From positions 13,607,755-13,671,754 of the forward strand of contig OV121091.1 of NCBI GenBank assembly GCA_921293015.1: a DNA stretch of 64,000 nucleotides, written 5' to 3'. This DNA is from Phorcus lineatus. Its lineage: Eukaryota > Mollusca > Gastropoda > Trochida > Trochidae. A program made the translations under genes and the position numbers. Of the stretch, positions 13,594 to 26,237 are shown one piece after another. The notes beneath the pieces are model-generated. The model made no database searches and had not been told where the DNA came from. It saw only the letters and a list, made by a program, of their open reading frames with translations. Position 1 is the first letter of the stretch; each line of letters begins with the position of its first letter.

Positions 13594-13893
13594 ATAATAA
13601 TAATAGCTTTCTTATACCGCGCATATATCCATGACAAAGCATGCTCAAAGCGCCATGAGTATTATTACCCTAGGAGGGATAGTACTTTCGGTGCAGCCGA
13701 TTAACAAGCGCTCCGAGCGACCGTATAGGTCCGTACTTCCCCCTTGATCAGGTACCCATTTGTACAACTGGGTGAACTGAGTGCAAAGTGGATGAAGTAT
13801 CTTGCCAAGGTACACAACACAGGATGAGACCCAAGTCACAAATTTTTGGTGTCTCCACCGGGAATCGAACCACAGGCCCTCGGATCATTAAAA
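13594..13893 (-). mobile_element. SINE with tRNA-like head and ATT tail, copy 2
   Basis: On the minus strand it opens with a tRNA-like B-box region (GGTTCGATTCCCGGTGG). It then has a conserved centre (around 'caagatacttcatcc' and 'aatgggtacctgatca') and ends in (ATT)n at 13594. It matches 2848-3163 over most of its length and shows the head that copy lost. Frames at 13645-14039 on the minus strand lie in this element and are not genes. Confidence 0.8.
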
Positions 13894-14217
13894 AAAAATA
13901 TGAAAATTTTTTTTAAAGTTTGAGAACACCCCCTGAATAGAATTGTTCCTCTGTTAATAGTATATGGAAAGGCCAGACACTCCATTCGCCCCCACCCGCT
14001 TTCTTGACCGAATGCTACAATAAATACGCACGCAATCAATATAAAATCTATGCAGACATGTTGTCAAATGATTTGCCTTTCTACTCCAACTCACTTAAAC
14101 AAATAAATCTTTGGGGTTATTTAATGAGGACGGCCGAAAGACGATTTCCACGCCCAACTTAATGCTGATGGGACAAATGGTCGCCCGTCACCTTGACCTT
14201 ACGGGGTGTGTGGCCGC

Positions 14218-14481
14218 AGCGACAGATCTCATTGGTGGCAAGAACGGAGAATTAGAGTTATCTGTTCCTAACTTTGCATCAAACAAATGAGATCTGTCGC
14301 TGCTTAGATAACGACATTTCATTGGTTGACAGGTGAGCACACCAACGAACATCAAGCCGCACCAGCCGTACGAGGGATTTTACTCGAAGGAGATCAGGGT
14401 ATATGGAAGGTGCTCGATCCCCGGATTCAATTACGCTGATAAAGCAGGATGCGGATTCAATTACGCTAATGAAGCAGGATG
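14218..14481. mobile_element. hAT-like MITE (family B), rearranged copy
   Basis: The right half matches family B: 'ttagataacgacatttcattgg', 'aagccgcaccagccgtacg' and 'aaggagatcagggtatatgg' (in part). The terminal segment ending 'aagcaggatg' is present twice in tandem (about 14421-14451 and 14452-14481). To its left is an 18-bp inverted repeat, GCAGCGACAGATCTCATT and its complement near 14288-14305, which is not part of the other family B copies and may be a small nested element. Confidence 0.6.
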
Positions 14482-14682
14482 AATAAGATAAGGTTTTTCT
14501 TATCCATCAATTCTAACTTCTGTCACAAAACACAAAGTAGAAATTTCAAGCATATGATAGAATGGTGGAGGAAAAGGGGAATCAATGAGAGAAAGATGTG
14601 ATTATTCATTTGTGTAATTTAGAGGATGATCAGAATGTCTACCAACATGATGTTTGCTAGTATTCTAGGCAGTGTACATGAG

Positions 14683-14803
14683 CAGGGCCTGCTTTCACAA
14701 AACAACCTTAACTAAGGATAACCTTAACTCCCATTATTTAACATTGCACTAAGGTTACCTTAAGGACTTAATTACGATCACCTTAGGGCTTTGTAAAAGG
14801 AGA
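14683..14803. mobile_element. Small MITE with imperfect inverted ends
   Basis: The left end reads roughly 'cctgctttcacaaaacaacc' and the right end, reversed, reads 'gtctccttttacaaagccc'. The interior is rich in CCTTAA/TTAAGG words that pair across the centre. It is about 120 bp and non-coding. No clear target duplication was found. Confidence 0.5.
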
Positions 14804-15059
14804 CTCTGGGACTTTTCACAACAGAAAACAAAGGGTTGGATGTCTACATTATCGATCTCTCGAAGATGTTTGCATGAATACGTAAGAGTTCGTTAGACAG
14901 TTAACAGGTAAAATTATGTCACCCTTGAGGGGTTTGGAGATATATTGTATTTGGTTGAGTTTCCATCGGCGTCAGTGTTTCCATGGTAATATTACATTTC
15001 ATATATATTACCTCTTCATATCACTTTTATTATACTTTATTTTATTTCGATAGCAACAA

Positions 15060-15330
15060 TTTCAAATTTGCGTTTATTTGGGTAGTGTTTGTTTCTGGAG
15101 CATAATTAATATATCATCAACAAACTGGTATGCTGCCTCTGTATATCATTTAGATGTGCTTCTGGTGGACTGAGACCTTATAAATGTTATTTCACTGTTT
15201 TTATTGCAAGAATTTGCATTTTTTTAGAATTGTGTTTATTTCGAAGTATAAACATGAAACATCTATGCCCATCATCAACAGATTTGGTATACTGTCTCTC
15301 TATATAATGTAAATGTTTCTATGGCAAACA
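15060..15330. repeat. Two diverged tandem units of ~160 bp
   Basis: The block with 'atcatcaacaaactggtatg' and 'ctctgtatatcatttagatg' (15114-15156) recurs as 'atcatcaacagatttggtat' and 'ctctctatataatgtaaatg' (15271-15315). It lies about 600 bp upstream of the GPCR pseudogene. No function is apparent. Confidence 0.55.
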
Positions 15331-15858
15331 TTTGAACTTGGGGTATATTATGGTATGTTTTGGCAACATTATTCTGATAATATTTTGGAAGGTGGAGGTA
15401 TCTTTTTCCATGTTTCCACATAGGCAATTAGTCCTCAAGACGTTTTTTGAAGTCATGTAGTATTGTTTACACTACAATGACAACAGCACTCTTCTCATTT
15501 CGTTCTCAACAAGGCTTGATAAAGTTGTTTGTTCGTCAGAGCCATTTTTCAAAAAAAGATTGGTAAGATTGATTATTTGTCGGCTTCATAACTTAAAAGT
15601 AGTGTCATGTTTTAATGAAATAAGCTTTTAATGAATGCCGAAACTTCGAAAACTTGGTATAATTGATTATAATTTCATTATTATATATGATGCGATACAT
15701 GTGAGCTGAAAACCTATGAAATAATGCTTTGGACATCATCTATTACCTCATTATAAAGAAATACAATGTTTAATAAGCTAAAGGGGGCGAGTTTTAAACT
15801 ATAAGTTATAGGCACTGTCCAAGGTGAATATATTGTTATACAATGATTACAGCCACTA

Positions 15859-16834
15859 ATGATGCAGACTGGTCTAACTGTCATGGCTGATGTCTCGAAG
15901 ATCTCACAATCCATCTCTACAAACAACTGCACATTTACTAAAAAAATCTCTCTGCCCTTCGCATCAGTTATTGGCAGCGTGAGTATTATAAACGTGGTAC
16001 TCAACCTTCTGCTGATAGCCTCTGTGAGACTGACATCAAGTTTGAAAGGTATCACTGGCGGGCTAATGATAAGTGAACAGATTTCAAGTCTTCTTTTGCA
16101 GTTGTTTTTGTCATGCGCAATTATCCTTGCTAAAGATCCGTTCACTGCACAAGTGCTGTTATCCGTAGTGAAAGGGTTCCATTTTTCATCTATAATTTTT
16201 CTAACTTTGCAAAACTTCAACATGTACCTGGCTGTTTGTCGATCGACAAGCACTATCTACAAAAGGTTCATGAGCAATTGCTCTTCTCTGGCAATGATTC
16301 AGTCCACCTTTGTTCTGCGACTGTTCTCAGTGTTTTGACATTGCAGGACATTTTCGTAAGCATAATTTGTGTTGAAGGTGAAAAACAGCTCTTTGTCAGT
16401 GATGAAGGATTGTGGTTACCAGTATTGAACATAATATACGGAATGCTTCTGCCGCTGTGTTCAAGTCCATTTTCTTTTATGTCAAGGTGCATAAAAAAGC
16501 AATTGCGGTCGCGCCAATTCATTCACTGAGATAGACTCAATGAAGATTGCAATCTATCAAACGGGCAAAATTTATTTTCATCAATTCGATTTTTCTGTCA
16601 TTGATATTCTTGGCTTTCACTAGTATCAACACTGTTGTCAACTTCATTCCCAACTCCGCGGCTCTGAAGATGGTTCAAGCAATTATTTGGATCATACTAT
16701 CATTCTACTCATCCTTTCGTCCAGTTCTTTACTACATTAGTTACCAACCTCCCTGGGACGCTACAAATAAATTTTTCTGCAGAGGATCCGTAAGAACGGC
16801 TAACACTATCAACATTGCTGTCCTACCGAGGTAA
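15859..16834 (+). pseudogene. Rhodopsin-like GPCR pseudogene
   Basis: Three consecutive frames together look like one seven-helix receptor. The first (15859-16338) has an N-glycosylation site NCT near residue 23, TM1 at residues 35-56 with a conserved Asn (VLNLLLI), TM2 at about 69-91, and TM3 ending in NMYLAVCR, where DRY is expected. The second (16236-16529) gives TM4 and TM5 (LWLPVLNIIYGMLLPLC) and a basic loop CIKKQLRSR. The third (16547-16834) gives TM6 and TM7, ending RPVLYYISY in place of NPxxY. Frame changes fall near 16310-16340 and 16530-16565, with an in-frame TGA between TM5 and TM6. The D of TM2, the DR of DRY and the NP of NPxxY are missing. The reading is a single-exon chemoreceptor-like gene that has died. 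Sequencing errors alone would not restore those motifs, but the receptor could be a divergent clade. Ligand unknown. Confidence 0.65.
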
Positions 16835-16859
16835 GTTTATTTAAAATAGGATTTTATTA

Positions 16860-18589
16860 ATTAAGTGTACCCGTATTAGCCAGAGTTACAGGGCCAAGGT
16901 CCGTTGTATTGGCAGGGGACGATGGCCAGTTCAATGGACCGAGAACATGTTACTTGGCCAATATGAAAATACATTATCAATGATGATTTTAATAGTTAAC
17001 CTCGTTGTGTCAGTTAGGGCGATTTAATGCATTTTATATACATATATATATCTAGAGGTGCTCGTTGCTTCAAAATCAAGGCCAGAGTAGATCAAAACAG
17101 CATTATTAAAAGCCAAATTTATATTCATTCCTTGAAGAGGATCATGATTGTTGTCTGGGGATGATTTGTTTTTACATTATTACTACTCAGATATTGCAAC
17201 TAAGATCAACCAAAGTAGATCATAATGGTAAACTATGTGTTCTATATTAGTTTATTTACAAACAAATTGAAATTAAAATTTTATAACAACATTTAATTCT
17301 ATTTAGATATTGAAATTTGGACTGGAGTGTTTAACAAATTCATGTCAAATCTGTTCTTGTATTAATCTGAATATGATATTGATTATTTTAAAGGAACATG
17401 ATGTTTCTTCATCTCCTCCAAAACATAAAATTTGGCGGAAAGATGATGGAGTGAGACGAACTCAAGTGAACACCTATCTTTATGTAATAGGTTTTCAAGT
17501 AATGCAACAACCTTTTTTTCAGTAGCTGTGTGTGTGTGTGTGTGTGTGTGTGTTTCAGAGCAAACCGAGCTGCAGACACTTGAACTGGAGGATCTGAACA
17601 ATCCGGTGTAGAATTGATATTAACTACACTCAGCGGCCTAAGAAACCTCAGCTAATATTCTTCAGAGCCAAAAGCTGCAGACGGATAAAGTTAATGTTGA
17701 TTATCAGTAATAAACCTATGTTTTGTAAATTGAAATGGACATGCTTACTCATCAATGTATAGTTCAAAGGGTTGAGGATTCGATTCCCGAGATCTCACTT
17801 GTGAAATCTTTAACTTTGTTTAGTTTTCGATTATGGATGTTTGAAAGCAATTGACTTGATGGTTTGATGGACGCTTGATCCAGAGTATAAACAACCATTT
17901 CAAGTGCAAATTAGTAACACTTTGGCAAAGAATATATCAGATTAAATCAAATCTCTCAATTCTAATTCTAGGAAATCTGGTTCTATCATTTGTTGTAAAC
18001 ATTTAAATACTGTGTATTATATGTCTTGTAATAGATATTGTTATGTGGAATCGAAGCGTTCTTGTGTTGTATGTCTATGGAAGAAGAGTAAGAGATCTAA
18101 CGATTTTGATTCACACGTGAATTGCTAGCTGAGAGAATCAAAATCATACTTATTTTACGGAATAAGTTGTGTATTCAAATCGTTGTTATATTTCCCTGAG
18201 TAACTGCTGTTAAGTTTGTAAATGTTGTACCCAACTGCAAAAGAATATTGAATACATATATCAGTTTTGTGTTTAAGCAATTTTAAATTTAAATTCTAAC
18301 TCGCTCCAATAAAAAATCTTTTAAGATTGCACTTTCAAAAACCCACCACATGACATGCATCAATAAAAATGATTGCTTCCTAAAATAAATGCCGAATCCT
18401 TTATTGCAGTTTGGTTTGTTTTTCTAATTTTGTCTGTAATTCTGTTGTCAAATACATTGTCATAACTGATCTGTTTAAAGATACCTATTAAGCTTTTCCT
18501 GCAATCTAAGTGAATATATATACTTGACATCATGGACTGCGATTGTCGAGATAAAAAAATGATGAAATCAGAAACGTGTTAACGTGTCC
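16860..18589. other. No recognised gene
   Basis: AT-rich sequence downstream of the GPCR pseudogene, with only the TG microsatellite. A short plus frame at 17310-17525 has no recognisable motif. Confidence 0.5.
17527..17553. repeat. (TG)n microsatellite
   Basis: About 13 TG units. Confidence 0.95.
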
Positions 18590-19600
18590 ATCCGTCCGTC
18601 CATCCGTAAACTTTTCACTTTTTCGACTTCTTCTCCAGAACCAATGACTCTAGGGACCTGAAATTTTATGTGCATACTCCTTGGCAAATGGGGATTCTAA
18701 ATTGTAGATTTCGTGACCCCATGACCCCAAATGGGGTCACAAGGGTCAAAACCTTAAAAATCTATTTTGATCTTCTTCTCCAGTTCCAAAAGGTCCAGAG
18801 AGCTGAAAAGTTGTGTGTAGACTTCTTGGCCAATGGGGATTCTAAATTGTAGATTTTGTGACCCCATGACCCCAAATGAGGTCAGAGGGGTCAAAACATG
18901 AAAAACCTATTTTCATCTTCTTCTCCAGTTCCAAAAGGTCCAGAGAGCTGAATAGTTGTGTGTAGACTCCTTGGGCACTGGAGATTCTAAATTGTAGGTT
19001 TGGTGACCCAATGACCCCAAATGGGGTCACAGGGGTCAAAACCTAAAAAACCTAATTTCATCTTTGTCCCTAGTTCCAAAAGGTCTAGAGAGCTGAAAAG
19101 GTGTGTGAAGACTCCTTGGACACTGGGGATTCTAAATTGTAGGTTTGGTGACCCCAAATGGGGTCACAGGGGTCAAAACCTAATTTCATCTTTGTCCCTA
19201 GTTCCAAAAGGTCTAGAGAGCTGAAAAGGTGTGTGTACACTCCTTTGCCAACGGGGATTCTAAATTGTAGGTTTGGTGACCCCATGACCCCAAATGGGGT
19301 CACAGGGGTCTAAACCTAAAAAACCTAATTTCATCTTTGTCCCTAGTTCCAAAAGGTCTAGAGAGCTGAAAAGGTGTGTGTAGATTCCTTGGACACTGGG
19401 GATTCTAAATTGTAGGTTTGGTGACCCCATGACCCCAAATGGGGTCACAGGGGTCAAAACCTTAAAATCCTACTTTCATCTTCTTCTCCAGTTCCAAAAG
19501 GTCTTGATAGCTTAATAGTTGTGTGTAGTCTCCTTGGACAATGGGGATTCTGAATTGTAGGTTCGGTGACCCCTTGACCCCAAATGGGCAATGGGCCTAT
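18590..19600. repeat. ~146-bp satellite array, about seven units
   Basis: Units share 'gttccaaaaggtc', 'agagagctgaa', 'ggggattctaaattgtagg' and the near-palindrome TGACCCCAAATGGGGTCA. The core occurs near 18721, 18867, 19011, 19149, 19284, 19430 and 19575, so the period is about 135-146 bp. Units 4 and 5 are shorter through small deletions. The array opens with a GTCC/ATCC-rich run at 18590-18608 and decays after 19600 through related sequence to about 19740 ('ctacagagcccatggctct'). Since 146 is not divisible by three, the short frames inside are chance frames. Each core has two TGACCC and two GGGTCA words. Confidence 0.9.
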
Positions 19601-21920
19601 TTTATTTGATTGTGAATAACTCTGACGTTGGGACAGGCCATCTTTCCTACACTGCCTATGACCCCATGGTCTAAACCCAAACACCTATTTCTATCAAAAG
19701 TCTGATGAGCTACAGAGCCCATGGCTCTATTTTTTCATACGATGCCTTAGGGCAAAGTATCACATTTTCATTGTGGCACAATGCTTTGACGTCACAGTTC
19801 GACTATGCCTTTGCATACCAAATATGACAACTGCTGGTAAACTGCCTATGTATTTTGTATTTATATATCTGATATATTTTGTATATTGTTAATTATTGTT
19901 TGTATGAATTACTTGTATATATGCTCGTGTAACACCTACGTAGTTTTATTAGAATAAATTATTGATCATTGATTGTTTGGAGGTTGATTTTGATCATTTC
20001 CTTTGATTTCGCTACTTTGGTAATACACAAAATATCATGTTCGTGCCCATGACAAAATATATTCACGACACTCGTTCCTAAATATCAGTATATCCCTCAC
20101 TCTCGCTCGACTAGTATTAATGAAAAGGCATGCGTGTCAATAACATAGTATGTCATTGATACTCATACAATATCCTATATTTATAGTTACATGTATGATT
20201 ATCATGTTCCTCATCCCTTTCTCATTCAAATATTATCATATTCCTGCTCATAAAACCATCTCTCGTCAAAGGTTACATCATCTTTTTGTCATTCGAGATT
20301 TTTAGAATTAGAATTATTTTGATGGAAAGTTATCACGATACCACACCGACGAAACAAATTTGTCAACAACTTGCAAAATAAACGATATTATAGATACTAA
20401 TTACCAGATTACAAACATCTTTAATCAGCCATTTCACAAAATTTCACAATTGCGATAAAAAATGAAATATCTACATAAAAGATATTCAAATAATTTTATG
20501 TAATAATTAATCCATATGCATAGTATCGGTCAGGCGTTATTAACGATACATTAGAAAATAACATTGTAAAAGTTACTTAACCTACATTTGCATACTGCTA
20601 TCAATACACAACTCACATTCATGATGTAAATCAACAACACAAAGAGTTTAATGTAATGTGTATCCCATTCATGTATGATCAAAACAACATCAGAGAGAAT
20701 ACTAACTTAATCATCTGACTAAGGGAAAGATTGATGCACGATCGAAAAGTGAATAACAGAGCAATAAAGAAAACTTGCTTGAGCCCCCATCCTTTAGCCT
20801 TTAATCTTTCTCTTGTAACGTCAATTATGGTTATACAGGAAATGATTTCTCAATTTGTGCTTTAGAATTTCAAGCAGCAGTCTAACCATCTGTCATGATG
20901 ACACAAACGTTTGATTTAAAGAGACCAGTACACATTGATTAGGCATGACATGAAAGACGAATTCAACCAGATTGTATGGGAATCAAAGAGAGAATAACGC
21001 AATAAAATATTTGAAAATCTATACGTGTACTTGATGACCGTTTTGTGCATCTTGCAATGCAAGTACGCTGAAACAAAGTGAAAGAGACTTCCCGAAACGT
21101 TAACGGAGGTTGTATGTTGTATCGCACATTGACACACAAACATCTTTGACCCTAACAGTTTTGTATGAAACTGGTTCAGCAAAGGATATTTACTGGAATC
21201 AGTATTTGTGTTTTCATGTTACGAACAATTTTGAACGTATCACACTGGGATCTTACAGTGCGAGGTCACTATCTAAGAATTTTTAACTATTCCTTAATTT
21301 TTTCAACAATCTATAAAATTTTAGATACAACTGCAGATACTGACTTTTCTCAATTTTGATTTGAATATAAAAATTATATTTAAATCGACACAACATTAAG
21401 TAAACATCCATTGTTCAACGATCTATTGCTCATGAATAACAACAAATAAGGTTTTAATGTTTTCATTAATTTGTTTCTAAATGTTTATTTTCAGACATTA
21501 TATCATGTTAATCTGAATAAATTCCAAAAACAATTACCAATTCAATCTTAGTGACTTAATATACATGTCAGCGGTAATTCAGTTTTAGAGCTTTTTTCGA
21601 CGACGCAAGTTTCGCACGTTCAAGTTATTAACTTTAAAACTCTTTGAATGAAAAAACAAAATGGTAATTTTGTTGATAACAGCGAATTTTATCTTTTTAA
21701 TAATAAGATTTTAACCTTGTGAGCTCTAATTCTATCAAAGGCGTTCACATATTGATAAAGTGCCAATCCTTACAAGTCGACCGTTTAGTTCAGTTGTTTG
21801 CTCTTCTGATTAGAAAGTGTTGTCGAGTGCGAAGTCAGCGTGGGTTTATTTACATGAGTTTATCATGCATGGGGCAGCATTGGTTTAATTACTAATGAAG
21901 AATTTCTCTAAATTTGAAGT

Positions 21921-22180
21921 AGGGGACGGGATAGCGCAGTGGTTAGCGTGTTTGGCTTCGGAGCAATTTGTCTGAAGTAGAGAACTGTTTTATAAGGAGT
22001 AAGGTTTGGTTGCAATGCTCTGGATCTCAGCACAGAGCAATTCATGGTTCGCTAGTTCCAGCAAATGTTTACAGGTATCACCATAGTTTTGCAGGCTTTC
22101 TCCTTGCAATAAAACTAGCAGCCGCGTGATAAATGTGAAAAAACTCTTGAAAAGGGCGTAAAAACTAAGTCACCTCAACT
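21921..22180 (+). mobile_element. tRNA-Arg-derived SINE, copy 2
   Basis: The plus-strand head starts 'acgggatagcgcagtggtta' with the A box intact. The region around 'ggcttcggagca' corresponds to the anticodon arm, but the B box is largely lost. The tail 'aaaagggcgt...cacctcaact' is degenerate. The duplicated segment shows an uninterrupted sequence at about 7250-7265, so this also inserted after the duplication. Confidence 0.75.
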
Positions 22181-25100
22181 TAATCGGAATCTACTTTCAG
22201 CAGGTTGCCTTGACGACAGACTGTCTTGGCTCGTTTGAAGGTATATACATGACAAAATATAGAAGAATTGATAAGAGGTATACAACACGGTCGTGCAAAT
22301 CCATAAACATAACATATTGTTACGTTGTGATACTGCAGCTTGCATTAAAAGAAGAAAAAAAGAAACAATAAAATCAGCTATTCTTACAAACTGTGTAGCT
22401 AAATATGGCTCTCAAATGTCAATAGCTTAGTCTAAAATTTCAAAATCGAACAATAAATGAAAGAACATTTGATTTTTAACTTAAAATTTGTAAAACACAT
22501 TCATCGATGCGAACGTTGAACTATTTTCTGTACCATTTCAAATTATAGCGATACTATTAGCATACATATTTAATTAAATATTTCAGTTCCTTTAGTACCG
22601 ACTTGACACATCATGAAATGATATGGCATCTTGTCTAAACGTTATTGGTTATATTGTACCGTAGGACTCCCTTTGGTTATAGGTCACTCAGTAGTTAAAG
22701 TGTCCTGGTAAGTGAAGTTCACAGGAAATAAAGGAGTGCATATTGATGCCACAATTATTAAAATTGTTTAACCTACCCTACACTAATTACATTTTCAATG
22801 ACATTTTGAATACATTCCGATGCATTCTCTCCCCCAGCGACGCGACTTAAGTTATGTAATCGTACTCTATCATAATCTCTAAACATAAGCCCCTTATTGA
22901 TACACAATAGTTAAGTATGGTGAACTGTAGTCGCTACTACTCAACTATCCAACTGTAAGACCTACTTCAATCAAATGAAAAACACATTTCGAAAGATTCT
23001 CTCTCAACTGAAGTAGCTTAATTCATATCCTCCTACGCTCTGTTAGAATTCTGACACTATATGAGCAGAAAGGTGGATTCAGCTGATTGGACGGGAGAAA
23101 TCGTGTTCTGGCGACTCTTTGAAACTTGAAGGGCACCTGCTGCAGGTCTTTGGTGTCTGATGCTGTTTTAGTAGGTGACAAAGAACTCGTTTGTGTGAAG
23201 AGGCACTTTTCGAATAAATCTCTTGTCCAGGTGTTTCAATTTTTTTTCCTTTCTCAGTGTGGGGCAGGGAATCATCTTTCAAACTCTCAGTTCATGCAGC
23301 AATGAATCGGATAACCAACAAATCCCACGAGCCATTCTAGATGTTGTGTGTTATGACTGATGTTGTGAGCGATGCACAGGACCACGTGGTACCACATATA
23401 TTAATTTACCTAACATCCAGATTTCTCCAAAGGCAATACTTGTTTCTTGTGTATTACAATTGCTCTCATCTGCTCAAAGCTTATTTCTAATCATATCAAA
23501 TACAATGACCCGAGGATAAGTTTTTAGTTTAATTAAGACTGAATACTCATAGCTGATCAAAACAACAGTAACGAGATGAACTCAATATTTGAATGAAGCA
23601 TATCATTATGCAAGATAAAACAGGAAATAACGATAAAAAAACCCAACATGTTTTACATTGCATCACATTGTGCTATCGCAAAGTCACTGATGGTTGTGGT
23701 AAATCAGTTATTTGGCAAGTAGCGTTTTGGTTGATAAAAATAAATCACTTTATCATTAGGTTAGATTGTGAAATTAAGGATTAGAAAATTATGGAAGCAA
23801 TATTTAAATCGCTCGAGCTTAGCATCAAAGAAATCTCTAACCAGATCGCAGAGAAATACATTTACCATGAAAATTGCTTATGTCGATATGTGTACTTGAT
23901 GACCGTCATGTAGCTTTCTTTGTAAAGCACATTGATGCAGGCTGTAAAAGACTTTCATTTTATACTGCATTATAGTTTTAGGTTGATAAATATCGAGATT
24001 TCATTAACAAATCTGATTTGAAAAGAAGCAAATACCAACTCAAGTATATATTAAATCCAACCATACATTACATCTAATTACAAAATTAAAAGTGCTAATA
24101 TCTCTCACATTTTTTCAATAAAGGTTTTTAAAAAATCAGTATGCATGCGCCAGTCATGGAGGGGACACGATTGCTTTATTGCTCAGTTGAAGTCGACAAC
24201 ATCAATCAGGCGTAGCTCACCGGAAGGGGTACTTGATTCATTGCTTGATAAACTGAGAGTGAATATTTGCCTTATTCTGAGAAAGAGTTGAGAAACCTAT
24301 CATGTGAACTTGGGGATGAGACGTTATTCGAAAGGTGTTGCACACTGTGGAGAATGAAAAGATGATTGATGTTTGTCCTAACAACAGGGTTATACTGTGT
24401 GTGGCATTTTGAGCACGCCGTTTTCTAGTGGGTTGTCCTGCGCAATATACGTATCCTCATTATCTCTAAATGTAAGGAAATCCAACCACTCTTACACTGG
24501 ATATATAATGTTATAGTAACTCGTGTTAAGCTGACTACTGTACGTTTTTATTGGATGTTTGCCCCAAACTTTTAATTTATTAAGAAAACTTTCAATTCGA
24601 TAATTGTTGCAATCAGTACAAATCGATTCATAATCATAGGCCTCGAAATCTCAAAAGAGATCTTGTGTTCTCTAACAAAGGAAATCATCTATCATGTTTA
24701 ATACAGAATGTTGTAAAAGGCAATGCCACCTAGTATTTGTAAACAACTTTCTTAACTTCCTCGTCACGCCAAATTCATGATAAGAGTAGTATGTGACTTG
24801 TTAAATATCGATAAATAACTTGAAAGTTTTATTATATCCAAATTGCGAGACGTATTAGCAAAAAAATTCAAATATAATTGTTCACAAGCCAAACTGGCTT
24901 TCAATGAATAATCGAGTATACGAAGAGAAATGGAATACAAATTAATATAATTTCGCACTTTGATGTTTACACAGAATCGTGAACGTTGATTAATTGAAAG
25001 CATGGCCATGTGATTTATATTTCAAAGGTTCATTTTTCATGAACTCTCAAAACAATCGTTCATACCTCTGTTCATTCCTAGCCGATCAAGGTCGTGTTAA

Positions 25101-25474
25101 CATTTAAGGGAACTACTTTCTTGGTTTCGACATCGAATCGAGTGACGAATTTATTTAAAATCTTACTTACCAAATTCGTCTCTCTTTATTCAATAAAATG
25201 AAAAGAAGAAATTGATAATAATCATTTGCTCATTTCAATATATTCTATGATTTATATGTTTTTTGACAGTCGCAAGATAAATTTCACATGAATATTATTA
25301 TAGAAAACCATGACGTATACTAAACCCGGCTAAACACACTAAAAGCTCGCTAGGTTCACAAGAGTTTGAATGTAGCTTTGACATCGTTCATTTTCCCCTG
25401 AAAGCACACAAACTGATATTCATCTTCTAAAGTGAAAGACACATTTGACAACAAAGAATTCAAACGCTCGGTAG

Positions 25475-25660
25475 GTGAGGTGACGTGATATGGGGTTTAA
25501 CGCCGCTTTCTAGATTATTTCAATTATATCGCGGCTGCTAGTATTATATATTGCAGGGAAAAAGACCGCAACACCATTGTGGCTATGCATTGCTCTGCAT
25601 CGGCTGGAACTAGCGAACCATGGGTGGTTCTGCACTGAAATTCAGTGTAGCGCTCGATAG
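25475..25660 (-). mobile_element. tRNA-Arg-derived SINE, head-truncated
   Basis: It contains the tail (taggtgaggtgacgtg), 'ggtttaacgccgctttcta', 'atcgcggctgctagtatt' and 'gaactagcgaaccatggg', and then stops before the tRNA-like head. Flanks 'cgctcggtag' and 'cgctcgatag' may be a diverged target duplication. Confidence 0.75.
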
Positions 25661-26237
25661 GGATGGCAAATCAAATGTGTGATCACCTTATGTTAAAGTA
25701 CATCTTCACAGCCATAATACTTACTTACGATCAATAAGCCTAGAACTCTAGTGGGTTTGGTTTGCTTTTTATAAATCAGTCTAGTGTAAAGTGCAAAGTC
25801 AGAATTGTCCTGTTTACACATCTTCCAGTAAACATTTCCTGTAATTAAGGGTTATTTCCTCCAGATAGAAGAACGTCTGCACGCGATATTTGCTGACAAT
25901 GGCTTCAATTGACAGTGGCACACTCTCGAGATTATTTTCGACAGATTGAGACATATTTCTGATATCACAATTACCACAGCACCAGGACAATAGCTCCTTT
26001 GTCGGATAGTAAATTGTAGACGTTACGTTGGTATTATAAATTCAAGACATATTGGTCATTAAGGTTCACAACCCGAGCTCATCCACAGCAATGTTAATAG
26101 ACTGTTTTCAAAATATCATTCCAAACTTAATCAAAAACTTAATCAAGCGATAAATATTAACGAGCCTAAGAATAAACTGAAATTCATATTTCTGTTCAGT
26201 TCGGCGAGAAATGTGAAATGAACAACATTAAGATCGA

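Noticed and set aside
15714-16253. 179-codon minus frame
   Set aside because: Antisense to the GPCR pseudogene, which has receptor-like helices and motifs; no motif on the minus side.
18670-19684. Repeated ~65-codon frames in both strands
   Set aside because: Arise from the satellite; the 146-bp period is not a multiple of three, so no long protein repeat can be encoded.
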